Of a stretch of DNA of 61,397 bases, positions 1 to 8,278 are shown piece after piece. The translations under genes and the position numbers were made by a program. This DNA comes from Leptospirillum sp. (GTDB lineage: Bacteria > Nitrospirota > Leptospirillia > Leptospirillales > Leptospirillaceae): positions 1 through 61,397 of the forward strand of contig DAHWBS010000004.1 of assembly GCA_027323445.1 (NCBI GenBank). The letters run 5' to 3'. Below the pieces are notes generated by a model. That model saw only the letters and a program-made list of their open reading frames with translations. It did not search any database and was not told where the DNA came from. Position 1 is the first letter of the stretch. Each line of letters begins with the position of its first letter.

Positions 1-232
1 TGTTGAAGGCCGACTGCGCTTTTCATAGGGGAATTATACGTTCTATGTTGAGAATTACAAAGCCGGTTGCCGCTCACCCCATGGATGAATCAAGGGGCTT
101 GCGCGGCATATTGGGTCAAGGAAATGTCCTCGTGACTTCCTTTTGGACTATGGCTCAAGAAGAGGAGTTCGCGGGCAGAATATTCAAAGGCTTCCAGAGT
201 TTTATCGAATCATTATTTCGGGAGGATCGAGA

Positions 233-427
233 ATGGAAAAAATGGCTTTTACCGTAAAGGGAATGACCTGTGATCATTGTGCGCTGACGATTGAAAAAAC
301 GCTTCTCGATAATCCGGATGTCCATTCGGCACATGTCTCTTATGCCAAGGGGGCAGGAGAAGTTGAACTCGAGGGCAAAAGCTCGTTCGGGCAACTTCAG
401 GAAATCGTCAGGGGTTGTGAATGGTAA
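233..427 (+). CDS. small heavy-metal-associated (HMA) domain protein, MerP/CopZ-like
   Basis: 64 residues. The ATG at 233 follows GGAGG closely, so I take it rather than upstream starts. The protein is one HMA domain with the metal-binding motif GMTCDHC (Cys13, Cys16) near the N-terminus. Such proteins carry Cu(I) or Hg(II) to a P-type ATPase or to mercuric reductase. It ends in GCEW; no partner transporter follows, and the next 160 bp resemble insertion-sequence ends. It could be an intact chaperone or the surviving N-terminal domain of a larger protein such as MerA. The metal cannot be told from the sequence. Confidence 0.7.
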   Translation: MEKMAFTVKGMTCDHCALTIEKTLLDNPDVHSAHVSYAKGAGEVELEGKSSFGQLQEIVRGCEW

Positions 428-520
428 TGTAAAAGTGTACCAGTTAATGGGGAAATAGGAATGAAAAAGTAGACCACCCCAAGGTGGTAAAATCAGGTTG
501 TTTTTTGCATTTTCTTTCCC
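428..520. mobile_element. possible IS21-family terminus remnant
   Basis: Two related tracts, AAAAGTGTACCAGTTA (432-447) and AAAAAGTAGACCACCC (464-479), stand in tandem and are followed by a short ACCACC/GGTGGT inverted repeat. Repeats of this AAGTGTACCA/AAGTGGACCAC type are typical of IS21-family ends, where the transposase binds. No istA or istB gene is present in the window. Read as a leftover end lying between the HMA gene and the toxin-antitoxin pair; tentative. Confidence 0.35.
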
Positions 521-529
521 AAATCGAGA

Positions 530-558
530 TTGACAACGACTATATGCCGCACTATCAT
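530..558 (+). promoter_or_regulatory. sigma-70-type promoter of the toxin-antitoxin pair
   Basis: TTGACA at 530-535, a 17-nt spacer, then TATCAT at 553-558. This is close to consensus and lies just upstream of the antitoxin RBS (GAGGAG, 582-587). The AT-rich stretch 558-580, containing GTGTATCTATTGTATTTACA, is where autoregulatory operator sites of such modules usually lie. Confidence 0.65.
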
Positions 559-593
559 TTGTGTATCTATTGTATTTACATGAGGAGATGATT

Positions 594-866
594 ATGCGTG
601 CCGCTTCCATTAATTTACGCGCCTTGCAGGAGCAACGTGATCTCATCGATTACGCCGCCCACCTGTTAGGAAAAAACCGTTCGGACTTCATGCTGGAAGC
701 CGCCTGTGACCGTGCCCGGTCGGTGTTGCTCGACCAGGTGTTCTTTTGTTTGGACGAGGAAAGGTTTCGACAATTCACATCCATGCTTGACGCGCCTCCA
801 AGTCCTGATGAGGGCCTTAAGCGGTTGATGGCGGTCAAAACGCCGTGGAAAATCAATAAAGCATGA
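594..866 (+). CDS. TacA/DUF1778-type antitoxin
   Basis: 90 residues, starting at the ATG at 594, six bases after GAGGAG; an ATG at 588 abuts the RBS and is less likely. The N-terminal half has the ribbon-helix-helix pattern of DUF1778/TacA antitoxins (MRAASINLRA, then RDLIDYAAHLLGKNRSDFML), which bind operator DNA. The C-terminal tail (PPSPDEGLKRLMA) matches the segment that wraps the toxin. The stop overlaps the next start as ATGA at 863, so antitoxin and toxin are translationally coupled. Confidence 0.85.
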   Translation: MRAASINLRALQEQRDLIDYAAHLLGKNRSDFMLEAACDRARSVLLDQVFFCLDEERFRQFTSMLDAPPSPDEGLKRLMAVKTPWKINKA

Positions 867-1357
867 GTTTGAAACTTTCTGCACCGCATCCGCTTGTTGC
901 CACGCACCTTTTGAATGACTTTGAGTGTGGTGAACACAGCCTGGACGACTGGCTCAAGCGCCGGGCGATGAGCAACCAGATAAACGGAGCCAGCAGAACG
1001 TTTGTTGTCGTTGACGAAGAAAACCGTGTGTATGGCTTCTACGCCATCGCTGCTGGTGCGGTCTCCCACCAACTGGCGACCAGCGGGGTTCGTCGCAATA
1101 TGCCTGATCCAGTTCCCGTAATGGTGCTTGGCAGGTTGGCGGTGGATCTCCGGGCGCAGGGTATCAAGCTGGGCGCAGCCATGCTGCAAGACGCAGTCAA
1201 TCGCGCCATTGCTGTGTCGCAGAACGCTGGGGTTCGCGCGTTGCTCGTTCATGCGCTTCACGACCGCGCCAGGCAGTTCTACGAACACTACGGCTTTCAG
1301 CCATCGCCGCAGCACCCGATGACATTGATGCTGAGCCTGAAATCCGTCAAGGCTTGA
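863..1357 (+). CDS. TacT-type GNAT acetyltransferase toxin
   Basis: 164 residues, a single GNAT domain. The LGRLAVDLRAQGIKLGAAML segment is the acetyl-CoA-binding motif A region, and the C-terminal QFYEHYGFQP carries the conserved tyrosine. Toxins of this family acetylate the amino group of charged tRNAs and block translation; the antitoxin just upstream neutralises them. Length and gene order are standard for TacAT/AtaRT modules. The gene looks intact. No gene follows for about 390 bp, in keeping with a mobile-region location. Confidence 0.87.
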   Translation: MSLKLSAPHPLVATHLLNDFECGEHSLDDWLKRRAMSNQINGASRTFVVVDEENRVYGFYAIAAGAVSHQLATSGVRRNMPDPVPVMVLGRLAVDLRAQGIKLGAAMLQDAVNRAIAVSQNAGVRALLVHALHDRARQFYEHYGFQPSPQHPMTLMLSLKSVKA

Positions 1358-1746
1358 TCACTTCCGCTGGAAGTGCTTCAGAAATTTCTGGAGGAGGTCT
1401 GCCGCGAGCAGCCGGACTTCCTGTTCGGAGTTTTTCGTGTCACATTCGAACTGTCTCCGGTTAGTTTGAACTTCCAAAAGAAATTCCTCTGTTTGAAAGG
1501 AGGGAGAGACGGGAACACGGGGAGAATTGTGGACTGCTTGTCCCGGAGGGGAAGCCCTTGTGGCAGAAGAAGACCGGTCCAAACCATAGGCCCATTAAAC
1601 CGATTTTCGTTTTAAGGCTTTCCGAATTTTTCGGTGTACCAATCCTCCAGAATATCGTCCTCGATCGCATAGGTTCCGTATCTTGTTTTCCATTCCATGT
1701 CCGAAAACCGCGTGAAACTCCGGATGAATCACGCTATTCTTGATTT
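1358..1746. other. gene-poor stretch between the toxin and alkA genes
   Basis: 389 bp with no convincing gene. Open frames exist on both strands (for example a minus-strand frame ending at 1358) but none has a good RBS or a recognisable protein. The base composition shifts towards the GC-rich alkA region near 1740. Probably an old insertion or deletion scar. Confidence 0.5.
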
Positions 1747-3186
1747 ATGCAGAACGACCACGACATTGCCTACGCGGCTCTCATCTCTCGGGACCACCGA
1801 TTCGACGGACAGATCTTCGTCGGGGTCTCGACGACCGGAATCTACTGCCGGCCCGTATGTCCCGCCCGAAAGCCGAGGAAAGAGCATTGCACTTTTTTCC
1901 CGAGCGCGGCCGCGGCAGAGTCGGCCGGGTTTCGACCCTGCCTCAGGTGCCGGCCGGAAGAAGCTCCGGGCAACGCCCCCGTCGACCGGGTTGCCAGGCT
2001 GGCATCGGTCGCTGCCCACACGATCGAGGAAGGCGGCCCATTCGACCTGACCATCAGCCGACTTGCCGAAAAGCTCGGCGTATCTTCCCGCCATCTCCGC
2101 CGGGCTTTCACCCGGATGTTCGGGGTGTCGCCTGTCCGGTACGCGCAGACCCAAAGACTCCTCCTCGCACGTCAGCTGCTCGCGGGAAGCGATCTCTCTG
2201 TCCTTGATGTCGCCATGACGGCGGGTTTCGGAAGCGTACGCCGTCTGAACGAGCTTTTCCGAAGCCGCTACGGGAGCACACCGTCCTCGATCCGTCGTCT
2301 GTCTGGCACCCGACGACCCGACACACTCGTCTTCGAGCTCGGATTCCGGCCACCCTACGCGTGGGATGCAATACTCGGCTTTCTCGGAAACCGGGCCATG
2401 AAGGGTGTCGAGCATGCGGACCGCGACGCGTACAGAAGATCGGTTCTCTTCTCGGGGAAAGGGAAGTATCACTCCGGGTGGCTTCTGGTCGAGCGCTCCG
2501 GGGAGCGGAACACGCTTCGGCTCACCCTGTCAGAGTCGCTCGCGCCGGTCGTTTCGGTGGTTCTGGCGCGCATTCGCCATCTTTTCGATCTCGAATGCCA
2601 TCCGGAGGCGGTCGGACAGGCACTCGGGCCCTTGGCGAGCCGGGTTCCCGGAATCCGGGTTCCCGGTGTATTCGACGGCTTCGAGATGGCGGTGCGTGCG
2701 GTCCTCGGGCAACAGATCTCCGTTGCAGGAGCACGGACGCTCGCCGGTCGACTGATCGAATCCTTCGGGGAACCGGTCTCCACCCCCTATCCCGGGATCT
2801 CCCGGACCTTCCCCAGGGCAGAGCGCATCGCGGCTCTGAACCCCGGGGACCTCGCAGGATCCGGAATCTTCGGTTTGCGTGTCCGGGCGATCCTTGCACT
2901 CGCCGAAAATTTCTCCCGCGGGACGATCGCCCTGTCTCCCGTTCCGGACCCCGAAGGAGAGATCCGCCTTCTCAGGTCCCTTCCCGGCATCGGAGAATGG
3001 ACCGCCCAGTACATCGCCATGCGCGCGATGGCCTGGACCGATGCGTTTCCCCACACGGACTACGGGATCATGAAAGCCCTGAACGAGCGGTCGCCCCGGC
3101 GCGTGCTGGAGATCGCAGAACAATGGCGCCCCTGGAGGGCCTATGCCGCCATGGCCCTTTGGGAGTCGCTTTCGGAGAAAAAATGA
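1747..3186 (+). CDS. alkA: Ada-AlkA fusion: methyl-phosphotriester sensor/AraC regulator with DNA-3-methyladenine glycosylase
   Basis: 479 residues in three parts. Residues about 10-75 are an Ada-type zinc domain with Cys34, Cys38, Cys65 and Cys68; Cys34 corresponds to the methyl acceptor of E. coli Ada. Residues about 85-180 are an AraC-family helix-turn-helix. Residues about 190-479 are an AlkA N-domain plus HhH-GPD glycosylase with LPGIGEWTAQYIAMRA and an Asp in PHTDYG at the catalytic position. It should sense alkylated phosphate backbone and excise alkylated purines. Its stop overlaps the ogt start (ATGA at 3183). No clear RBS precedes the ATG. Visibly GC-richer than its flanks. Confidence 0.9.
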   Translation: MQNDHDIAYAALISRDHRFDGQIFVGVSTTGIYCRPVCPARKPRKEHCTFFPSAAAAESAGFRPCLRCRPEEAPGNAPVDRVARLASVAAHTIEEGGPFDLTISRLAEKLGVSSRHLRRAFTRMFGVSPVRYAQTQRLLLARQLLAGSDLSVLDVAMTAGFGSVRRLNELFRSRYGSTPSSIRRLSGTRRPDTLVFELGFRPPYAWDAILGFLGNRAMKGVEHADRDAYRRSVLFSGKGKYHSGWLLVERSGERNTLRLTLSESLAPVVSVVLARIRHLFDLECHPEAVGQALGPLASRVPGIRVPGVFDGFEMAVRAVLGQQISVAGARTLAGRLIESFGEPVSTPYPGISRTFPRAERIAALNPGDLAGSGIFGLRVRAILALAENFSRGTIALSPVPDPEGEIRLLRSLPGIGEWTAQYIAMRAMAWTDAFPHTDYGIMKALNERSPRRVLEIAEQWRPWRAYAAMALWESLSEKK

Positions 3187-3680
3187 GCATTTTCTATGTG
3201 ACCTTCGAAACGCCGCTTGGACGGGTTATCGCCGCGGCAGAAAAAGACTGCGTCATCGCACTTGCCTTCACGGACGGACGCTATGCTCCTGTTCCCGATC
3301 CAGGCTGGATCTGTCGTCCGGACGATTCTCTCTTGGGGTCGGTCGTCGGACAGACCGGAGAGTATCTCTCCGGGAAGCGCCGTTTTTTCACCTTTCCGGT
3401 CTCTCCGTCCGGGACCCCCTTCCAGATGCGTGTCCGGGAGGCTCTTCAAGAGATTCCTTACGGAAAAACAGTTTCCTATCGGGAACTCACCCGTCTCGCG
3501 GGACACGACGACCGTTTCATACGTCCCGTCGCGTCGGCTATCGCCCGGAATCCCGTGATGCTGGCCATCCCCTGCCACAGAGTCATCGGGTCGAATGGAG
3601 CACTGGTCGGATACGCAGGAGGGCTGGACCGGAAAAAGGCTCTTCTGGATCTGGAAAGGATGACCCTGGGAAAGACATGA
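3183..3680 (+). CDS. ogt: methylated-DNA--protein-cysteine methyltransferase
   Basis: 165 residues. It has the active-site motif IPCHRVIG, in which the Cys takes the alkyl group from O6-alkylguanine, preceded by the FQMRVREALQEIPYGKTVSY segment of the DNA-binding domain. Length matches Ogt/Ada-C. It is translationally coupled to the Ada-AlkA gene and so belongs to a two-gene adaptive-response operon in which the Ada-type regulator probably controls both. It converges with modC, 42 bp away. Confidence 0.93.
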   Translation: MSIFYVTFETPLGRVIAAAEKDCVIALAFTDGRYAPVPDPGWICRPDDSLLGSVVGQTGEYLSGKRRFFTFPVSPSGTPFQMRVREALQEIPYGKTVSYRELTRLAGHDDRFIRPVASAIARNPVMLAIPCHRVIGSNGALVGYAGGLDRKKALLDLERMTLGKT

Positions 3681-3722
3681 ACCGCTGTTGCCTGCGCTCC
3701 ATGCTCCCGGTGCAGCAATTTT

Positions 3723-4493
3723 TCATTGGCCCCCAAAATGCCGGGGAGGTTTTTGGCACCAGCCGGCCTTGTCTTCCGTCTCAGAGATGGAAAATTCGGC
3801 CATCTCGTTGGCTACGCAGGCCACCTCATCGGGAGAATGGGTGACCCAGATCGCCGGAGCCCCGGCTTCGTCCAGAATGTTCAGGATGACTCCGGTCAGC
3901 ATTCGTCTTGCCGCCGGATCGATGGCTGTCAGAGGCTCGTCCAGAAGATAAAGGGAACAAGGCTTCAGAAACATCCGGGCCAGGGCGACCTTTCGGGATT
4001 GTCCCCCGGAGAGCTCTCCCACCTTTTTATTCATAAGATCTTCGATCCCGAAAACAGTTGACAGACGCGCCAGCTTCTCATCAAGTTCCTTTGGGGTTTT
4101 CCCGTACCGTCCCGATCCGGAAAAAAAGGGAAAAGCCATGCGGGTCCTTTCCGGCCTGGCGGATTCCGCCGCGAAGAGAAGGTTTTCCCGTATCGTCATG
4201 TGAGGGAAGAGGCAGACGTTTTGCGGAAGATAGGAGATCTCCCGGTGTTCTGTGGGGGTTTCGATCCCTTTTTCCCGGTCAAACCAGACAGTATCGCCCA
4301 TGACGATCGACCCCCTGTCGGGAGAAAGAAGACCGGCGAGCATGCGAAGGAAGGAGGTCTTTCCCGATCCGGACGGGCCGGAGACTCCAAGGAGAAAGGT
4401 TCGTCCGAGATTGATGGAGCCTCTGATCTCGAGCCTTGGGGCGCCCGGTCTTTGAAGCTCCAGATCAATGTCGAGTGATTTCGATGGAATCAC
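3723..4493 (-). CDS. modC: molybdate ABC transporter ATP-binding protein
   Basis: 256 residues. Walker A GPSGSGKT at 39-46, ABC signature LSGGQ at 161-165, Walker B ending LLDEP at 183-187, then the H-loop THSPDEV. The start is GTG at 4493, inside the end of modB (29-bp overlap). E. coli-type ModC has a C-terminal TOBE molybdate-binding domain and is about 350 residues; this one stops after the nucleotide-binding domain. It energises uptake of molybdate for FeMo-cofactor and lies last in the nifV-side operon. Confidence 0.88.
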   Translation of the reverse strand: MIPSKSLDIDLELQRPGAPRLEIRGSINLGRTFLLGVSGPSGSGKTSFLRMLAGLLSPDRGSIVMGDTVWFDREKGIETPTEHREISYLPQNVCLFPHMTIRENLLFAAESARPERTRMAFPFFSGSGRYGKTPKELDEKLARLSTVFGIEDLMNKKVGELSGGQSRKVALARMFLKPCSLYLLDEPLTAIDPAARRMLTGVILNILDEAGAPAIWVTHSPDEVACVANEMAEFSISETEDKAGWCQKPPRHFGGQ

Positions 4494-5151
4494 GGGATGC
4501 TCCCTTTCGGCGGATCAGGTTCAGCGCGGTGAGGGCCAGAAAGGAAAAGAGAAGGAGATAGCCGATGGATTCCCAGGCGCTTTTATCGTTCATCGAGAGA
4601 AGATCGTCATAGGCTTTTAACGACAGCGTTCGTGTGGAGCCGGGGATATTTCCTCCCACCATCATGACGACTCCGAATTCTCCGACGGTGTGGGCAAATC
4701 CCAGAATCCAGCCTGTCCAGAGGCCAGAAAAGGACAGGGGGACGATGATCCGGAAAAATGTTTTCAGTCGGCCAGCTCCAAGGAGGCGGGCCATTTCAAG
4801 AGTGCTTCCGGGAATTTGCCGAAAGGCCTGGGCCACAGGCTGGACGGCAAATGGAAGGCTGTAGAGGAGGGAGGCGACAAGAAGGCCTGCGAAGGAGAAA
4901 GGGAGAGGGTGGCCCAGGATCTTTGCAAAAAAACTTCCGAACGGATTGTCGGGGCTGAAAATAACAAGAAGGAGATAGCCCAGGACAGCGGGAGGCAAGA
5001 CCAGTGTGAGCGTCAGGATCGCCTCGCCAAGAGTGACCCAGCGGCTTCCGGAAAAAACGATCCACCAGGCCAACGGGAGACTTGAGACGGTCAGGATGGA
5101 GGCGGTGAGAAGAGAAAGAGACACCGTCACATAGAGAGCTGAATGGTCCAC
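4465..5151 (-). CDS. modB: molybdate ABC transporter permease
   Basis: 228 residues with five or six hydrophobic segments and the cytoplasmic EAA-type loop (EMARLLGAGRLKTFFRIIVP) that docks on ModC. Length and order match ModB. It lies 24 bp downstream of modA and overlaps modC, so the three are co-translated. It forms the membrane channel for molybdate. Confidence 0.9.
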   Translation of the reverse strand: MDHSALYVTVSLSLLTASILTVSSLPLAWWIVFSGSRWVTLGEAILTLTLVLPPAVLGYLLLVIFSPDNPFGSFFAKILGHPLPFSFAGLLVASLLYSLPFAVQPVAQAFRQIPGSTLEMARLLGAGRLKTFFRIIVPLSFSGLWTGWILGFAHTVGEFGVVMMVGGNIPGSTRTLSLKAYDDLLSMNDKSAWESIGYLLLFSFLALTALNLIRRKGASRDSIEITRH

Positions 5152-5175
5152 CCCGACCTCCCTTTCAAGAGCGTT

Positions 5176-5991
5176 CTAGCGGTATCCGTGAGATTTCAGG
5201 AAATCCTGCGTCGATTTTCCCAGGATGAAGTCTTCAAGATCCCTGGCCGCTTTTTGGTGGGTGCTTGTCTTGACGATGGCCATTTTCTGCTCAAGATCGG
5301 GAACACATCCGGGAGAAAGCTCGACGAAGGACCCTTTTGCATGGCGGGAAAGAACCATGGCCTGGGCCCTGGAGAGAAAGCCTGCGTCAGCGGTTTTTGT
5401 TCTCAGATCCTGTGACACCTGGGCCAGCGTGTTTGCGTAGACGAGTTTTGGGTGAAGGGGCGCCCAGAGTTTTCGGGATCGGAGACACTCCATCCCCGCA
5501 TGGCCATAGGGGGCAAGGCGCGGGTTGGCCAGTGCGATCTTCCGGATTCCCGGATTTCGAAGAAGGGAGGGCCCGATCTCCCCAGTCTCCCCGGGAGGCA
5601 GGGCCTTTTCTGAAACCCAGAGGACAAGGATGCCCTTTGTATAGGTTTTGACACTGTCTCCGACAACCCATCCCTCTTTTGAGAGGTTTTCGGGGAAGAA
5701 CGAATCGGCTGAAAGAAACAGGTCAAACGGAGCATGATGGCGAATCGCGATAGCGGACTCTCCGGAAGAACTGTAGGAGATGCGCACGGCCACGTGGGTC
5801 TTTTTTGTGAACTTCCGGGATATCTCCGGCAAAACAGCCATCAGGTCGGCCGCTGCCGTGATCCTGAGCGTTTCTCCAAAGGCTCTGGTCGGGAGCGTGC
5901 CAAGCGAGAGAGCCACCGGGAAAAGACCCAGAAATACGATCACGAACGATCTGATCGTGGGTAGGAATGTTTTTCCGCCGGGCCTGCTCAT
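5176..5991 (-). CDS. modA: molybdate-binding periplasmic protein
   Basis: 271 residues. A hydrophobic signal peptide ends near residue 39 (RAFG-ET), followed by LRITAAADLMAVLPEI, the ModA/solute-binding type II start, and SYSSSGESA, whose serines bind oxyanion. It delivers molybdate to ModBC. It is separated from hesA by 57 bp and probably belongs to the unit starting at the ANTAR gene; a sigma-54-like site in the gap has wrong spacing. Confidence 0.9.
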   Translation of the reverse strand: MSRPGGKTFLPTIRSFVIVFLGLFPVALSLGTLPTRAFGETLRITAAADLMAVLPEISRKFTKKTHVAVRISYSSSGESAIAIRHHAPFDLFLSADSFFPENLSKEGWVVGDSVKTYTKGILVLWVSEKALPPGETGEIGPSLLRNPGIRKIALANPRLAPYGHAGMECLRSRKLWAPLHPKLVYANTLAQVSQDLRTKTADAGFLSRAQAMVLSRHAKGSFVELSPGCVPDLEQKMAIVKTSTHQKAARDLEDFILGKSTQDFLKSHGYR

Positions 5992-6048
5992 ATGGATTCT
6001 TCCTTTTTGTTTGAAAAGAGATGCGTCTGCAAAGAAGTGTGCCGTTGA

Positions 6049-6786
6049 TCAGAGTGCGTGGCAAAAGGGACAAGACTTGTGTCTGACAAGGGAAAAAGTC
6101 CTGGTCGAAAGATCCATTCCCTCAAAGACGGTCATTTGATCTTCGGCCTGCGATCCATAACCGGACAGGATCCTGATCGCCAAAATGGCGGCCATCGCTC
6201 CAACCGCTCCGGAGATGGCTCCCAGAACAGGAAAGCCCAGGGGGTCCCATTCCGGATCTCCTTCGGGAAAGACGCACTCAAGACAGGCCCCCCGTCCTGG
6301 TCGAAGGTGGGCAACCATCCCTTCCGTCGCATTCATCGCCGAGAAAATCAGGGATTTTTCCGAGACGGACGACAGCCTGTTCAGGAGAAATCGCTCATCA
6401 AAGTTTGTCCGGGCGTCGATGACAATGTCCGCCGCAGACACAAGCGGGAGAATATCGTTTGTGACCTTTGCATCAAAAGCCTCGATACGGCAGTCGGGAA
6501 CCAGACTCCTGAGACGGTCGGCCGCCAGATGGACCCTGCTTTTTCCGATTCCGTCGAAGCTCATGAGGGTCTGCCGGTTCAGATCGGGAAGGCAGAGGTC
6601 CCCTTCATGGACAAGAGTGAGATCCCGGACGCCGCCCATGACCAGATACTCTGCGATCACCCCTCCGATCCCCCCGATTCCCGCGAGAAAGACCCGGCTC
6701 CTGAAAAGACGGTCCTGATGGTTCTGGCTCCATCCGGGAAGATTCATCTGGCGGGCGACGCGGGCGTTTTCAAGAATGGCGGTCAT
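6049..6786 (-). CDS. hesA: HesA/MoeB/ThiF-family protein of the nif cluster
   Basis: 245 residues. The ATG at 6786 overlaps the nifV stop (ATGA); longer upstream frames run through nifV and are not used. GIGGIG at 36-41 is the nucleotide-binding loop of E1-like adenylating enzymes, and CLEC and CPFC pairs near the middle and end resemble the zinc site. HesA proteins are frequent in nif clusters and are thought to help metal-sulfur or molybdenum handling; the exact reaction is not established. It sits between nifV and modABC, which suits a cofactor-assembly role. Confidence 0.85.
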   Translation of the reverse strand: MTAILENARVARQMNLPGWSQNHQDRLFRSRVFLAGIGGIGGVIAEYLVMGGVRDLTLVHEGDLCLPDLNRQTLMSFDGIGKSRVHLAADRLRSLVPDCRIEAFDAKVTNDILPLVSAADIVIDARTNFDERFLLNRLSSVSEKSLIFSAMNATEGMVAHLRPGRGACLECVFPEGDPEWDPLGFPVLGAISGAVGAMAAILAIRILSGYGSQAEDQMTVFEGMDLSTRTFSLVRHKSCPFCHAL

Positions 6787-7997
6787 AATCGGTGTCCCAG
6801 CGGTTCCTGGAAGCGGCCTTCGTTCGAGTCCAGGATGGCCATGAACTGGTTCAGTATGGTCTGGGCCGGAACGATTCCCTTGAGTTTCCATCCTTCTTCC
6901 CTCACAAGAGGAACCAGCCGGTCGAGTATCTCCTTTGACGGCCGGTATCCCATACGTTCCAGAACATTTTTGATCCCGGCCCGGCCTGTCTGGTGGGTCA
7001 CGATGATTTTTCGTTTGGAACCCACGAGATCGGGAGAGAAAAGCTCGTAGTTCGCGGGATCCTTGATGACTCCGTCGACGTGGATCCCGGAGGAATGATG
7101 AAAGATTCGGGAGCCAACAATCGGGCGATAGGGGGACAGTGTGCGCCGGATGGCCCCGTAAAGCCATCGGGAAATATGGGCAAGGCCGGGAAGGTCGATG
7201 GTTGACGATTCGGGACGTGACGGATCTCCGTTTTCGCAGGCCAGGGCAAAAGCCACTTCCTCCATGGCCGCGTTTCCCGCGCGTTCTCCGACCCCTGTTA
7301 CGGTTGTCGAGAGGTAGCGGGCACCCGAATGGTAGGCGGCAACCGTGTTGGCGGTTGCCATTCCCAAATCATTATGGCAATGAATCTCGATTGGCAGACC
7401 CTCTTTGGTCATTTCCGAAATTCTTCCGATCAGTTCGGCGGGATGGTGTTTTCCAACGGTATCGCAGTAACGAACGCGGATTCCCCCGGATTCCCGGACA
7501 GCGGCGATGAACTCCTTCAGAAAATCCATGGGGGCTCTCGATCCGTCTTCGAGACCGATCGAGACCTGGCATCCCTCGCCGGAGAGTTGCAGGACGGTTT
7601 TCCGGACCCGTTCGATAATATCCGGTTGTCCCATGTTCTGGACCGAGGCCCGATGGGCATCCGATGTGGGAAAAGAGACATGGACCCTTTTGAAGCCAAG
7701 CCTCAGAGCCGCATCAAAATCAGCGTCGAGGGGGCGCAGCCACGGAAAAAGCTCGACGGGAACCGGCAGTGAAAGCAAGGCGCGAAGATCCTCGATCTCG
7801 TGCTCTCCCAGACAGGGGGTTCCGGCCTCGATTTCCCGAACGCCTATTCGTGCAAGGGTGGTGACGATGACCATTTTTGTGGGGCGATCAAAAAAAACCC
7901 CTGGTGACTGTCCGCCATCGCGAATGGTTGTATCAACAAAGACAGGGTTAAAACCCGAATCTGCCGAGTTCTGGACTTCGCTCCTCTCCTCGATCAT
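6783..7997 (-). CDS. nifV: homocitrate synthase
   Basis: 404 residues. It has the DTTIRDGGQSPG motif at 22-33, the HCHNDLGMA metal-binding motif and GxGERAGN, typical of the homocitrate/isopropylmalate synthase family. NifV condenses acetyl-CoA and 2-oxoglutarate to homocitrate, the organic ligand of FeMo-cofactor. A strong RBS (GGGGAGGA) precedes the ATG. The nif setting, with hesA and modABC downstream, favours NifV over LeuA. Confidence 0.93.
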   Translation of the reverse strand: MIEERSEVQNSADSGFNPVFVDTTIRDGGQSPGVFFDRPTKMVIVTTLARIGVREIEAGTPCLGEHEIEDLRALLSLPVPVELFPWLRPLDADFDAALRLGFKRVHVSFPTSDAHRASVQNMGQPDIIERVRKTVLQLSGEGCQVSIGLEDGSRAPMDFLKEFIAAVRESGGIRVRYCDTVGKHHPAELIGRISEMTKEGLPIEIHCHNDLGMATANTVAAYHSGARYLSTTVTGVGERAGNAAMEEVAFALACENGDPSRPESSTIDLPGLAHISRWLYGAIRRTLSPYRPIVGSRIFHHSSGIHVDGVIKDPANYELFSPDLVGSKRKIIVTHQTGRAGIKNVLERMGYRPSKEILDRLVPLVREEGWKLKGIVPAQTILNQFMAILDSNEGRFQEPLGHRL

Positions 7998-8039
7998 CTT
8001 GTTCCTCCCCCATCAGTTTTTCCTGAGTTTTTTTACAGT

Positions 8040-8237
8040 TCAGGAAGACTGAGCTTTTTCGAAGGCTTCCTTGGCTTCGGCCCATTCCTGGTGTTTCAGG
8101 AGCGCCTTTTTGGCAACCTCCTCAATTCTTTGGTATGCTCCGGGAAGCTCTTCCGTCAGGTCGTGCAGCTCCATGGCTGTTTCGGAGGCCTGGCGTGCGA
8201 GTTTTCGGTACTTCCCTTCGAGTTCCTTCAAATCCAT
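8040..8237 (-). CDS. DUF683 (CCE_0567-type) small nif-associated protein
   Basis: 65 residues from the ATG at 8237, which follows GGAGG by 8 nt; a GTG three codons upstream lies too close to the RBS. The helical, charged sequence beginning MDLKELEGKYRKLARQASE fits the DUF683 family, small two-helix proteins found almost only in nif clusters, often beside nifX. No enzymatic function is known. It sits between the ANTAR gene and nifV in the same transcript. Confidence 0.8.
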   Translation of the reverse strand: MDLKELEGKYRKLARQASETAMELHDLTEELPGAYQRIEEVAKKALLKHQEWAEAKEAFEKAQSS

Positions 8238-8278
8238 CGGTAACACCTCCTGTTCGGACTGTTTGACAAAAAATGTTC

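Noticed and set aside
3-257. Plus-strand 84-codon frame at the window edge
   Set aside because: Overlaps the well-started HMA gene in another frame and shows no recognisable domain.
1358-1582. Minus-strand frame after the GNAT toxin gene
   Set aside because: No good start or RBS and no family resemblance; could be a relic but cannot be supported.
5786-5796. CACGTG inside modA as a second parS
   Set aside because: The flanks do not form the 16-bp palindrome.
6029-6043. Sigma-54-like sequence just upstream of modA on the minus strand
   Set aside because: GGCAC and TTGC are present but GG and GC are 11 bases apart; sigma-54 promoters need 10.
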